Shown: piece after piece, positions 8,956-17,976 of the stretch
Numbering within the stretch: position 1 is the first letter of the stretch
Layout of the letters: every line of letters starts with the position of its first letter
Assembly: GCF_900142785.1 (NCBI RefSeq)
Contig: NZ_FRCD01000022.1
Location: 1-64,000, forward strand
Length of the DNA stretch: 64,000 bases
Source: Chryseobacterium carnipullorum
Lineage (GTDB): Bacteria > Bacteroidota > Bacteroidia > Flavobacteriales > Weeksellaceae
Direction: 5' to 3'
Program-made: the position numbers and the translations under genes
The notes under the pieces: model-generated
What the model was told of the DNA's origin: nothing
What the model saw: the letters and a program-made list of their open reading frames with translations, nothing else
Databases searched by the model: none

Positions 8956-9996
8956 TTATCTCAGGACTGTTTCATTGATCCATGTATTTAGCTCCATCGT
9001 ATTTCTTAGGGTCTTCAGAAACCAGGTATTCGTTTTATACTCTTTAACAGATTGAGGAATATATACATTTAATCCTTTTCTGAAATTGAAAAAGCTAAGA
9101 TGGATGTTTTCTCTTAAAAATTCAAGACGCTTGTTCAGCCATCTTCGTTCATCCGAAGAACCGGACTTGTGATGCCTGATCAGTACTTCAATGATGGAGG
9201 TATCAATTCTTTCAGACTCTTTCAGCATTTTGTCCAGCGCGTTGGTCAGCACTTCATCCTTAAGAAAATTAATGTGAGGCAGATTGTCGTCATTGTTCTG
9301 AAAAAGATGTTCAAATTCAATGTCATGAAGCAGCTCGTGTGCTCCATGCATGATTTCTGAAGCAGAGTTATAGTCATTATGATCCTTGGCAATGAAAACC
9401 GCCGGGATGTCCATTTCAAGCCTTGTGTAAGCTTCAATTTTATGATGTCCGTCTAAAACAAAAGCGCTGCTCATCATCGGATCCTGATGATACAGACTGT
9501 AAAAGATCACAGGTGTTGGGCGGCTCCCTTTTTTTATAAGATCGGTATAATAATCTACTCTTTTGGGGTCAATGCTTTTACTCTCCAGCGTATACAGATA
9601 ATTAAAATCCTCAAAAGGGTAGAACCATCCGGAAAATTTCTTGCTGCCATCAGAATGTTCATCAGCAGGTAAAGGTCTGCTCATATAAAAGTTGGAATGT
9701 TCGAACAGGATCTGACCCAGATTGACCTGGTAGCTGCCATTTTCAAAAAGTTGAAGAAAATCCTCAATCCCGGAAAGTATTTCAGCTTCATTTCCATCCG
9801 TAAGCGCCCGGTTAAGATCATCAGATAATGTTATTTTATCATTCTCCGAAAGTTCAGAAACGGCATAATATTCACCTACACTTCCCCTTGAGTCCGGCCA
9901 GTTGACGGCCACAGGACGTCTGATGATTAAGCAGCTGGCAAAACCATCGTACAGAGCTTTGATGATGCCCTGTCCGTGAGTGATGTGAATTTCCAT
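8956..9996 (-). CDS. ParB/sulfiredoxin-like domain protein of unknown function
   Basis: 346 residues, no signal peptide. The central region TPVIFYSLYHQDPMM...FVLDGHHKIEAYTRLE (about residues 160-200) has the D-G-H-H-K arrangement of the ParB/sulfiredoxin-like fold, whose catalytic or nucleotide-binding loop is DGHHR/K. The C-terminal third is helical and rich in charged residues. It starts 9 bp after the stop of the ABC ATPase gene, so the two are co-transcribed. Substrate or partner unknown; the fold assignment rests on a single motif. Confidence 0.55.
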   Translation of the reverse strand: MEIHITHGQGIIKALYDGFASCLIIRRPVAVNWPDSRGSVGEYYAVSELSENDKITLSDDLNRALTDGNEAEILSGIEDFLQLFENGSYQVNLGQILFEHSNFYMSRPLPADEHSDGSKKFSGWFYPFEDFNYLYTLESKSIDPKRVDYYTDLIKKGSRPTPVIFYSLYHQDPMMSSAFVLDGHHKIEAYTRLEMDIPAVFIAKDHNDYNSASEIMHGAHELLHDIEFEHLFQNNDDNLPHINFLKDEVLTNALDKMLKESERIDTSIIEVLIRHHKSGSSDERRWLNKRLEFLRENIHLSFFNFRKGLNVYIPQSVKEYKTNTWFLKTLRNTMELNTWINETVLR

Positions 9997-10005
9997 TGAA
10001 AAAAA

Positions 10006-10707
10006 TTAAGAAACGGCGGTGTAGCTTGCAAAAGCTTCCTCTAAACTGTTAAATCTACCTTTAAACTCATCGATAGGGCAATCCTGAAGAATATTTCCCT
10101 TATGAATCAGAATAACCCGTGAACACAAAGCTTCTACCTCCTGCATGATGTGAGTAGACAGAAGAACGGTTTTCTGCTGCCCGATTTCTTTCACTACATT
10201 CCGGATTTCAATGATCTGGTTAGGATCCAGTCCGTTGGTAGGTTCATCCAGAATCAGAAGATCCGGCTGGTGGATGATCGCCTGTGCAAGTCCCACTCTC
10301 TGTTTGTATCCTTTCGAAAGCTGTCCTATTTTTTTTGACTTTTCAGGGGTAATGCCTACCAGTTTGATTACTTCATCTACCCTGGCTGAATGTATTTTAT
10401 GAATGTTCGCTACAAACTGAAGGTATTCTTTTACATACATTTCCAGATACAGCGGATTGTTTTCAGGAAGAAAGCCTATTTTTTTCTTGCTTTCGATCTC
10501 GTTTTCGGAAATATTCATTCCATTAAAGATGATTTCACCCTGATCAATTTTCAGTGCACCGACAATAGATTTCATCAGCGTAGATTTCCCGGCTCCGTTT
10601 GGACCGAGAAGGCCAATGATTTCATTTTTATCAATAGAAATATTGATGTCGTCCAGGGCAGTCTGTTCGCCAAACTTTTTTGTTAAATTGATAATCTGAA
10701 GTGGCAT
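10006..10707 (-). CDS. ABC transporter ATP-binding protein (GldA/CcmA-like)
   Basis: 233 residues. Walker A GPNGAGKST (35-43), signature LSKGYKQRVGLAQA, Walker B LLILDEPTNGLDP and the H-loop STHIMQE are all intact. The closest family is the exporter ATPase type typified by GldA in gliding Flavobacteriia (LSKGYRQRVGLA...GLDPNQ). However, it is shorter than typical GldA and no permease genes (gldF/gldG) adjoin, so I do not assign the symbol. It probably works with a membrane subunit encoded elsewhere. It forms a unit with the ParB-like gene downstream (9 bp gap). Confidence 0.88.
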   Translation of the reverse strand: MPLQIINLTKKFGEQTALDDINISIDKNEIIGLLGPNGAGKSTLMKSIVGALKIDQGEIIFNGMNISENEIESKKKIGFLPENNPLYLEMYVKEYLQFVANIHKIHSARVDEVIKLVGITPEKSKKIGQLSKGYKQRVGLAQAIIHQPDLLILDEPTNGLDPNQIIEIRNVVKEIGQQKTVLLSTHIMQEVEALCSRVILIHKGNILQDCPIDEFKGRFNSLEEAFASYTAVS

Positions 10708-10735
10708 AATTCTTAATGTCTTTCTACAAAAGTAA

Positions 10736-10765
10736 AAATAAAAAACTCATTCGGCAGAATGAGTT
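10736..10765 (-). terminator. terminator of the 189-aa secreted-protein gene
   Basis: Hairpin aactcattc-ggca-gaatgagtt (10744-10765), followed on the minus strand by a T-rich run (A-rich 10736-10745 on plus). It lies 24 bp after the stop at 10790. Confidence 0.7.
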
Positions 10766-10789
10766 CAGTATTATTCAAAAATAATCGTA

Positions 10790-11359
10790 TTATTTTCTTG
10801 GTTTCTTGTTTTTGTTGCTGCCGTTTGATGCGGGAGCAGCAGTAGAAGCCTGGTTTGAACCCGATTTTAATCCATTGTTATGATTAATGGTGGAAGCCTT
10901 ATCATACATTGCGGATTTTCCGTTCATCTTTCCAAAGATCTTCTCCACCTGTTTCTGATTCAAAAACTGTGATTTTCCAACATATTTACGGTTTTTATTG
11001 ATGTACTGGATAAACTGAACCGTTGGCTGTCCGTAGTTTTTCTCATAATGAAGCTCGATGATATCATTGGGAAGCTCCAGAATGATGTTTTCATCGGGAG
11101 TGGTCAAAAAACCATCTGTGATCAGCTTGTACAGACCTGCTACATCGCCATCCAGATTCTGGAATGAAAAAGACCGGATCGTATTCAGATTACTGGTATT
11201 GAGATCCTGATAGTTGATGGTAAATTTATCCTCTTTTTTATATAAACCTACGGAATTATCTTTGCCAATTTCCACCAAACTTTCATTTTTCAGCACTTTG
11301 ATCTGTGAGAAAACTGAAATGCCGAACATACATGTAATGAGTAGAATTATTTTTCTCAT
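10790..11359 (-). CDS. secreted protein, unknown, with low-complexity basic tail
   Basis: 189 residues with a signal peptide (MRKIILLITCMFGISVFSQ). The body is mixed alpha/beta, with TIRSFSFQNLDGDVAGLYKLITDG and a YVGKSQFLNQKQVEKIFGKMNGK helix. It ends in a disordered tail rich in Ser, Asn, Ala and Lys (NGSNKNKKPRK). No lipobox and no T9SS sorting domain. Monocistronic with its own terminator. Family not recognised; similar tails are common in exported Flavobacteriia proteins. Confidence 0.65.
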   Translation of the reverse strand: MRKIILLITCMFGISVFSQIKVLKNESLVEIGKDNSVGLYKKEDKFTINYQDLNTSNLNTIRSFSFQNLDGDVAGLYKLITDGFLTTPDENIILELPNDIIELHYEKNYGQPTVQFIQYINKNRKYVGKSQFLNQKQVEKIFGKMNGKSAMYDKASTINHNNGLKSGSNQASTAAPASNGSNKNKKPRK

Positions 11360-11663
11360 GTAGAGGGGATTTTAATGTTTATAAATTTGTGTTTTAAAAT
11401 TACTAATAAAAATGCTCTAAAACAATTTTGTTAGCTCAAGCAAAAGTAACACTTTTTTTTAATATCCGTAATCGCTGCGAGGTTGATATTATGTAACTCA
11501 TAGGATGTGCAGTTGTTTAAAAATCATTCAATGGTAGAATTATCGGGAATAGAATCGTTGAATAGGAAGGAAATATCGGAATAATTTTTTTTAATATTTT
11601 ATTATCTTTCCATTTTGACTGACAGGAAGTAAACTTGTTTTCGATACAGAGATTATTTTAAAT
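11360..11663. other. intergenic region, nothing supported
   Basis: About 300 bp of AT-rich sequence between two minus-strand genes, with homopolymer T runs near 11452 and 11587. I see no ORF with coding character, hairpin terminator or repeat here. Confidence 0.5.
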
Positions 11664-12143
11664 TTAATGTCCGTAACTGACCACTCTTGAAATTTTCCAT
11701 CCTCCGGGAGTATTTTTCCATAGATGAACGAATTTAAATGTACCGCAGTTGATTAGTTCACCTTTTTCCAGACGGCAAAATTGATGCAGGCCTGTTTGTA
11801 CAGCACCGTAATCTTTGATAGGATATACTTCTACAGATCCCGGCACCAGAACCCTTCGGGTATAGCTGTAATTTTTCGCGACTCTGCTGAAATTGTCAAC
11901 TGTTTCCTGATAGTTGGCCAAACCTCCGACGTCATGAAAGAATTCCAGATCTTCCGTAAAGTAAGTCTTCAGTTGATTAATATTTCCTGAATTGGCAGCA
12001 CCAAAAAGCAAACTGTCTTTTTTCATGATTGTATCATAAAGTTCCTTTGAAACGGGAGTATAAGATTTAGATTGGGAAAACGCGGTTGTCACTACCGAAC
12101 AAAAGAATATCAATGTTAAAAAATGAATGAGTGTATTTTTCAT
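11664..12143 (-). CDS. secreted NTF2-like (SnoaL/DUF4440-type) protein
   Basis: 159 residues from ATG 12143; a TTG two codons upstream is unlikely. It has a signal peptide ending near VTTAFSQ, then an NTF2-like fold: LYDTIMKKDSLLFGAANSGN, LKTYFTEDLEFFHDVGG and the closing strand GGWKISRVVSYGH. Members bind small molecules or act as minor enzymes; no specific ligand can be named. It stands alone, transcribed divergently from the acetyltransferase gene. Confidence 0.75.
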   Translation of the reverse strand: MKNTLIHFLTLIFFCSVVTTAFSQSKSYTPVSKELYDTIMKKDSLLFGAANSGNINQLKTYFTEDLEFFHDVGGLANYQETVDNFSRVAKNYSYTRRVLVPGSVEVYPIKDYGAVQTGLHQFCRLEKGELINCGTFKFVHLWKNTPGGWKISRVVSYGH

Positions 12144-12282
12144 AGTCAAGGTTTTAGTTGGTAAGCGGATAGAAAAAAAATGATTTCTTTTTCAATTTTA
12201 TCAAAGATAACCAATTAAGGAGAGGGTAGATGCTGGTCTGTAATTTGTATTTTTACTTTCTTTATCATTACAATTTTTAAAT

Positions 12283-12783
12283 ATGAAAATTCTCCATCAG
12301 AATCAGTATTTTGTGATCCGTCACTTTTTAGTTGAAGAACAGCATTTGTTTTGTGATCTTTTTCAGGACGAAGAAGTGACGAAGTATCTTCCTTACCGTT
12401 CTCCTGAACAGTATAGAGAAATGTTCCACATCGCTCTGGAAGATTATATTCAAGGTCCTTTTGGGCGTTTTGGTATATTCGATGCTCAAAATAATGACTT
12501 TATCGGAATGTGCCTTGCCAGAAATTTTGCTGATGTACCGGGTCAGGTCGAAATTGGATATACTTTACACAAAAAATACTGGGGCAAGGGAATCGCAACG
12601 GAAGTTAGCCGTGCTCTAATCAGCTATTGTCTGGAAAATACGGCAGCAAATGAGATTGTAGCCGTAACCGATCTGGATAATATCGGCTCACAGAAGGTTT
12701 TGGAAAAAGCTGGTTTTAGCCGCATACAAAATCTCAAAAGAGCAGATGGAGAGCTGGCTTATTATCTTACAAGACGTCATTAG
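12283..12783 (+). CDS. GNAT family N-acetyltransferase (RimJ/RimL-type)
   Basis: 166 residues. It contains the acetyl-CoA-binding motif A as YTLHKKYWGKGIATEVSRAL (Q/R-x-x-G-x-G/A form), with the preceding strand QVEIGY, and the C-terminal motif TDLDNIGSQKVLEKAGF, which is typical of RimJ/RimL-like acetyltransferases. Substrate unknown. A partial -7 box (TAATTTGT, 12241-12248) lies about 35 bp before the start. Monocistronic. Confidence 0.88.
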   Translation: MKILHQNQYFVIRHFLVEEQHLFCDLFQDEEVTKYLPYRSPEQYREMFHIALEDYIQGPFGRFGIFDAQNNDFIGMCLARNFADVPGQVEIGYTLHKKYWGKGIATEVSRALISYCLENTAANEIVAVTDLDNIGSQKVLEKAGFSRIQNLKRADGELAYYLTRRH

Positions 12784-12838
12784 AATTATAGGCCCATTGG
12801 AAAATAGCAACTGGTTTTACCATCAAAGTTGAATGCTT

Positions 12839-13537
12839 TTACTGATGAATAGAACCCTTGGAAATAACTGTTACAAAAGCATCGAATTCACTTTTATAAC
12901 TTCTGCCTACAGGAATATGATAAGAACCTAAAACGACTTCATGATGGTTAAATCCGGTCACGAAGCTGGAATTGATCATAAACGAACGGTGAATTCTTAC
13001 AAAACCTTTACCAGACAAAACAGATTCAATATCGGCTAGGGTTCGCTTGGAAATAATGCTTTCACCATTGACCAAAACCATTTTAATATCATTTCCCTGA
13101 CTTTCAAAATAAACAATTTCCTCAATAAAAACTTTCCGGTTCATTCCTTCCGTTTTGAAGATCATAAAATTCTCACGGGCCTCTTTTCTGTTTCTTAAAA
13201 CCCGTTCCACAGATTTGAAAAAACGTTCAAAAGTAATAGGCTTCAACAGATAATCCACTGCTTCCAGCTCAAAACCTTCTATAGCAAAATCACGATAGGC
13301 TGTGGTAAAAATGGTTGGAGGTTTCTGATTCAGTGATTTCAAAAATTCAATTCCGGTGAGGTGAGGCATCTGAATATCCAGAAACATAAGGTCTACCGGT
13401 CTTGTCTGCAGAAGTTGGTAAGCATCCATCGCATTTTCAGCTTTTCCGGCCAGTTTTAAATGGTCGATTCTGGAAATGTGTTTTTCAAGCAGAGTTGCTG
13501 CCAGAGGTTCGTCATCTACAATGATACAATGAATCAT
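12839..13537 (-). CDS. LytTR-family response regulator
   Basis: 232 residues. The N-terminal receiver domain has IIVDDEP and the phosphoacceptor Asp in LMFLDIQMPHLTG, then TTAYRDFAIEGFELEAVDYLLKP. The C-terminal LytTR DNA-binding domain runs from about residue 125: RKVFIEEIVYFESQGNDIK, SKRTLADIE, GFVRIHRSFMIN. Its start overlaps the histidine kinase stop by 4 bp (ATGA), so the two genes are translationally coupled and should form one signalling pair. Target genes are not evident. Confidence 0.93.
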   Translation of the reverse strand: MIHCIIVDDEPLAATLLEKHISRIDHLKLAGKAENAMDAYQLLQTRPVDLMFLDIQMPHLTGIEFLKSLNQKPPTIFTTAYRDFAIEGFELEAVDYLLKPITFERFFKSVERVLRNRKEARENFMIFKTEGMNRKVFIEEIVYFESQGNDIKMVLVNGESIISKRTLADIESVLSGKGFVRIHRSFMINSSFVTGFNHHEVVLGSYHIPVGRSYKSEFDAFVTVISKGSIHQ

Positions 13538-14592
13538 ACCGTTACTGGAGTTTTTATTTCAACTCCAAAAATATTGTTTTTTGTTGAAACTTTGAGGGTA
13601 AAATCATCATGATAATACAAACGAAGCTGTCGTTCTATATTTTTCAGACCGATTCCTTCATGATTCGTATTTTCGTGACCTTCACAAGTATTTTCAATCC
13701 TGAAAACCGAGCAGGGACCATCAGAAGAAACATCGATTTTAATTTCGGTTTGCTCTGTACTTTGACCAGCTCCATGTTTAAAAGCATTTTCAACCAAAGT
13801 AAGATACAAAAGAGGTGGAATCAACGCGGTGGGATCGAAGTGAATGGTTTTGCTGATTTTCAGTCTTCCTTCGTTGTACCTGAGACTTTCCAGCCCGATA
13901 TAATGGTCAATAACAGAAAGTTCTTCAGACACAAATACCTCTTTTCTGGAACCTTTGTATAAAATGTAATCTAAAATATCCGAAAGCCTGCTGATAGATT
14001 CTGAAGTTTTCTCTGAATTGCTGAGCGAAAGTGAATAAATATTGTTCAGCGTATTGAACAGAAAGTGGGGATTAAGCTGAGATTTCAGGGACTTCAGTTC
14101 CAGTTCAGCTTTTTCTTTCTGGAGTTGTATGGAAGTTTCTTTTTCATCGGTATAGCGGATGACAAACATCACAGCGATAAAAATAAAAGCTCCGCTAATG
14201 ATCGGAAAAGTGTAGCAAGTCAAAAGATACCCGATATCTGTAAAAATACTCAACAGGCTGTCCTGTGGTTCATTAATGAAAAAAGGTTCAGCAATATAAA
14301 TGATGAATATCCGGTTGATCACAGAAATCAAATATAAACTGACGATGAGGACTAGTGAAAACAGAACGTACTTTTTTCGGTCAAAAAAGTTTCTGAAAAG
14401 AATGTAGTAGATGAAATTGGCTCCGATGATTTGAAATATCCAGTGGCATATATTGTAAATGATGATATCGGTTGATATTCCTTCATCGTGTGCTCCGTAA
14501 TTTCTGGCCGTTCCGAATAAGAATAAAGCAGTCCAAAAGAACAGTTGAAAAAAGGCATTCCGCTTTATGTAATGGTCAGATCGTAATTTCAT
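13534..14592 (-). CDS. LytS/YehU-type sensor histidine kinase
   Basis: 352 residues from ATG 14592; a GTG at 14631 would extend it but gives no better N terminus. Four hydrophobic segments occupy the first ~150 residues, then a short coiled coil, then the His_kinase dimerisation motif LKSQLNPHFLFNTLNNIYSLS and an HATPase domain (LVENAFKHGAG, GIGLKNIERQL). It forms an operon with the overlapping LytTR regulator. The signal is probably sensed in the membrane; its nature is unknown. Confidence 0.92.
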   Translation of the reverse strand: MKLRSDHYIKRNAFFQLFFWTALFLFGTARNYGAHDEGISTDIIIYNICHWIFQIIGANFIYYILFRNFFDRKKYVLFSLVLIVSLYLISVINRIFIIYIAEPFFINEPQDSLLSIFTDIGYLLTCYTFPIISGAFIFIAVMFVIRYTDEKETSIQLQKEKAELELKSLKSQLNPHFLFNTLNNIYSLSLSNSEKTSESISRLSDILDYILYKGSRKEVFVSEELSVIDHYIGLESLRYNEGRLKISKTIHFDPTALIPPLLYLTLVENAFKHGAGQSTEQTEIKIDVSSDGPCSVFRIENTCEGHENTNHEGIGLKNIERQLRLYYHDDFTLKVSTKNNIFGVEIKTPVTV

Positions 14593-14778
14593 AGCGTTCA
14601 AAAATAGAAAATCCTGTCGTACAGGACGCACTTATTTGATGAAATGAAGTGAATTTCTGACAGAAAACAGAAATTGAAGTCCGGACAACCAATTCTACTG
14701 TTGACATCATGATCATTGCTTTCTGTCACCAGAGTCCGGAACCATAAGCCCTGATGACCATTTTTGCAGAAAAAAATA

Positions 14779-15903
14779 ATGCCCTCAGACATTCACTCTG
14801 CCGAAAGACTTTACGGACTCGATCATTTGCGAACTTTAGCGATTCTATTGGTTTTACTCTATCATTACCGTGCCTTTAAACATCCTGACTGGATCGATAC
14901 AGTTGGCAAATTCGGATGGACCGGAGTCGATCTGTTCTTTGTCCTGAGCGGATTTTTAATATCCGGGCAGCTATTTAAAGAAATGGAGAAAAGTGGGTGG
15001 ATCAATTTAAAAGTATTTTTCACCAAACGTTTTTTCAGGATTATCCCGCCCTATTTTTTTACCCTTTTCCTGTATTTTGCTTTTCCATTTTTCAGAGAAC
15101 GGGAATCACTGTCTTCTTTCTGGAAATTTGTCACTTTCACCCAGAATTACGGACTGGACGTGATCAACCGCGGAACATTTTCGCATGCCTGGTCTTTGTG
15201 TATTGAAGAACAGTTTTATCTTTTTCTTCCTTTAATGCTTTTGTTTGCGCTGAAAACCAAGCTGCTGAAATATACCGTCTATTTTGCCGTTATTCTCATC
15301 CTTTTTTCCCTGGCTGCAAGATTCATGATCTGGGAAAATACTATTGTTGCTTTGCTCAATACGGAAGGTTTTTGGAAGGAATGGTACAGGGAAATCTATT
15401 ATCCCACGCATACCCGGCTGGATGGTCTGGCAGTAGGAGTGATTATTGGTTATCTGATGCAGTACTCATCCGGTTTTCAACGATTTGTCCATAACAATGG
15501 GAGCAGGCTTTTGATGCTGGGAGCTATTTTGCTGGGAATTTCATTTTGGATCTGTGATGACCAGGTTTCAAAAGAGGCTTCCATCTTTGGATTTACTTTT
15601 GTAGCATTAAGTTACGGGCTTATTCTGATGTCAGCGGTTTCCAGGTCTTCTTTTCTTTTTAAATCAAAATCGTATGTTACCGCACAGCTGGCCGGGCTTT
15701 CTTACGCCGTTTATCTTTCGCACAAAGGAATAATTCATATGATTCAATATGGACTGGACCAAATGGGAATAGAAACATCGGACACGATTTGCCTTTTAAT
15801 CTGTTTAGCAGGATGTATTTTTGGAGGTATATTGTACAGGTTTGTGATTGAAAAGCCGTCTTCTAAACTTAAAATCAGCATTTTAAATACGTTAAAAATA
15901 TAA
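14779..15903 (+). CDS. acyltransferase 3 family membrane protein (OafA/YrhL-like)
   Basis: 374 residues from ATG 14779; a TTG at 14764 would add five residues. About ten membrane segments. Family hallmarks: an early LDHLRTLAILLVLLYHY with the catalytic His, GVDLFFVLSGFLISG, FFTKRFFRIIPPYFFTLF, and SHAWSLCIEEQFYLFLPL. Such proteins transfer acyl groups to cell-surface sugars or other exported molecules. No O-antigen or polysaccharide genes adjoin, so the acceptor is unknown. Confidence 0.9.
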   Translation: MPSDIHSAERLYGLDHLRTLAILLVLLYHYRAFKHPDWIDTVGKFGWTGVDLFFVLSGFLISGQLFKEMEKSGWINLKVFFTKRFFRIIPPYFFTLFLYFAFPFFRERESLSSFWKFVTFTQNYGLDVINRGTFSHAWSLCIEEQFYLFLPLMLLFALKTKLLKYTVYFAVILILFSLAARFMIWENTIVALLNTEGFWKEWYREIYYPTHTRLDGLAVGVIIGYLMQYSSGFQRFVHNNGSRLLMLGAILLGISFWICDDQVSKEASIFGFTFVALSYGLILMSAVSRSSFLFKSKSYVTAQLAGLSYAVYLSHKGIIHMIQYGLDQMGIETSDTICLLICLAGCIFGGILYRFVIEKPSSKLKISILNTLKI

Positions 15904-15997
15904 AGTATTGAATATAAACTGAGCGTTGATGAAAAGCCTGATAGGTGTGAAGATTCACGATCTTTAAAGAGGTTTCCTGGGATATGAGGAGAAGATT

Positions 15998-16456
15998 TTA
16001 ACGGGATTGGGGTTTATTCGCAGTCAGAGCATTTCTAATATTTTCGATGTCCTTTTGAAAAACGTCCAGATCTTTTTCCAGTACTGTTTCACCGGTATTT
16101 ATTTTGGTGATCACCAATTCATCATAGTTTTTTTTCCATAAAGAAGTCAGCGGGCGGTCTTTAAAAGGAAGTTCTTTTTGTCTGATACTAAAGCGGTAAT
16201 CAGAAAACGGATATAGAATTTTTCCTATTTGTACACCCTCTCTCGAAATGATGCACTAGTTTTTGATGTAGGTGACGATAAGTAATAATGGCATGATAAC
16301 AAATCCGAATAAGCTGAACAGTCCGATTCTGTACGATGGAGCGTTGTGTAAAATCACTCCCTCAATGAGGTTATAAAGTGACCCGAAAATGATGAACGGA
16401 GCAATAACTGAATAAAAGAGAAGGACTTTTTTTGCTAGACCTATTTTTAAATTCAT
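15998..16456 (-). pseudogene. small membrane/PH-like protein gene broken by an in-frame TAG
   Basis: The 66-residue frame from ATG 16456 (two membrane helices, ending VTYIKN) stops at TAG 16258-16256. The very same frame stays open for 85 further codons to TAA 15998-16000. That part reads as normal protein: SREGVQIGKILYPFSDYRF, LTSLWKKNYDELVITK, TGETVLEKDLDVFQKDIENI. Together this gives a coherent ~152-residue protein: two membrane segments plus a cytosolic PH-like domain. The TAG could derive from a single change of TGG (Trp). I read it as a nonsense-mutated gene or a sequence error; programmed readthrough is possible but unsupported. Confidence 0.65.
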
Positions 16457-16776
16457 CGGTAATCTTTTTTAATGATTCTTATTTAATTCGCTTTATAACG
16501 TTGAACAGACAATAATTGAAATACAAGGCATTGTTAAATCCATGCTACATAACTGTATTATATTGATTCAGAAACAGATAGGAAAAGTAGGATGTATTTT
16601 TCACCTTCACAAGACTGTTTTTAAATACACCATTTTGCAGCAAAGAAGAAATATTTTTCTTAATATTGAAGTACAGCAACCTTTTATTGGGGCAGATCAT
16701 GGGAAGTTATTCCATGTAACGAGTCTTGTCCGGTCGCACTATAGAGCTTATTTTCTTATTTTTTTAAACTAAAGTA
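16457..16776. other. intergenic region between broken membrane gene and esterase
   Basis: About 320 bp. The longest open frame here (16542-16772) has no signal, no family resemblance and ends 4 bp before the esterase ATG; I consider it fortuitous. No hairpin or recognisable promoter seen with confidence. Confidence 0.4.
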
Positions 16777-17907
16777 ATGCAGTATCCACAAAAAATATCT
16801 TTAATTCTTGTTTTATTTTCTTCCATTGTATTTTCCCAAACATATAAAACTTCTTCAACATCTTTACCGGGAAAAGAGTTTCCGAAAATAGATTCAGAGA
16901 GAAAAGCATTGTTTCAGGTGTATTTCCCGGAGGCAAGATCGGTGATTTTAGAAGGAGGTGACGGAATGCAAAGTATATCATCCACGGCTTCAAAAGATAA
17001 GAATGGCTTTTGGAATATTTCAACGTCGCCTCTGGAAACAGGCTTTCATTATTACTGGCTGAATGTGGATGGAAAGAGGACGAATGATCCCAATACCCAG
17101 CTGTATTTTGGCTATGGCCAGCCAACCAGCGGAATTGAAGTTTCTTCGGGTGAAGATTTTTTCTTGCAAAAGAGTGTGAAGCACGGTACCATCGTAAATG
17201 ACAGTTTGGATTCAAAAATAACACAAGGAAAACGAAATTTTAAAGTCTACCTTCCACCGAATTACGGATCTAAAAAGTTCCCGGTTTTATATCTGTATCA
17301 CGGAACCGGAGAAGATATTACGGGATGGGAAAAACAGGGATATATCCGGAATATTCTTGATCACCTTTTTGCAGAAAAAAAAGCGAAGGAAATGATCGTG
17401 GTAATGGATTATGGAGTGGCATTGAACCCTGAACAGGTAAAAATGCCGGACAATCATTCAAGAACCGTTATTTCTTCCAAAAATCTTGACCGAATTATCG
17501 TTCAGGAAATGATCCCTTACATCGATAAAAAATATAAAACGTCGGGTCAAAAAGCCATTGCCGGGCTGTCCCGCGGAAGTTATCAGGCAATGCTGATCGG
17601 ATTCAGCCATCCGGAACTGTTTTCGGCTATCGGAGTCTTCAGTCCGGTTATTTATGAAGGGACTAAAACGGAACCTTTTAAAGAGCTTCCTATCGGGAGT
17701 TTATTAACATCAAAGAAAAAACCTTTCGTCTTCATCGGAATCGGAGAGAAGGAGAGTACGATGTTTATTGAATTTAATCAAATATTAACCGGCTTTTTAA
17801 GCCAAAATCATTATCCGTACGTTTTATATCAATCTCCGGATACTTACCACGAATGGCTTACCTGGAGACGATCTCTGTACCAGTTTGCACAAAAGATTTT
17901 TAAGTAA
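16777..17907 (+). CDS. secreted esterase (esterase D / enterochelin-esterase-like)
   Basis: 376 residues. Signal peptide ending near IVFSQ, then an N-terminal E-set (CBM48-like) beta domain (FQVYFPEARSVILEGG ... HYYWLNVDG), and a C-terminal alpha/beta hydrolase. The nucleophile is in AGLSRGSYQAM, and a late YHEWLTWR supplies the catalytic His. The layout matches bacterial feruloyl/acetyl-xylan esterase-like and Fes-like proteins, which cleave esters of carbohydrates or siderophores. The substrate cannot be fixed; no xylan or siderophore genes are adjacent. Followed by a strong terminator. Confidence 0.88.
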   Translation: MQYPQKISLILVLFSSIVFSQTYKTSSTSLPGKEFPKIDSERKALFQVYFPEARSVILEGGDGMQSISSTASKDKNGFWNISTSPLETGFHYYWLNVDGKRTNDPNTQLYFGYGQPTSGIEVSSGEDFFLQKSVKHGTIVNDSLDSKITQGKRNFKVYLPPNYGSKKFPVLYLYHGTGEDITGWEKQGYIRNILDHLFAEKKAKEMIVVMDYGVALNPEQVKMPDNHSRTVISSKNLDRIIVQEMIPYIDKKYKTSGQKAIAGLSRGSYQAMLIGFSHPELFSAIGVFSPVIYEGTKTEPFKELPIGSLLTSKKKPFVFIGIGEKESTMFIEFNQILTGFLSQNHYPYVLYQSPDTYHEWLTWRRSLYQFAQKIFK

Positions 17908-17912
17908 AAATA

Positions 17913-17942
17913 AAAGGCTGAAACTTCGAAGTTTCGGCCTTT
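17913..17942 (+). terminator. hairpin between convergent esterase and sbcC genes
   Basis: Arms aaaggctgaaactt (17913-17926) and aagtttcggccttt (17929-17942) pair with one G-T. They are flanked by A-rich and T-rich sequence, so the hairpin can act in both directions: for the esterase and for sbcC, which ends at 17977. Confidence 0.8.
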
Positions 17943-17976
17943 TAATTTGATTTCTTAATCAGACTTCAGATGAATG

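Noticed and set aside
10006..10707. Naming the ABC ATPase gldA
   Set aside because: Similar to GldA, but shorter and without gldF/gldG nearby, so the symbol is not supported.
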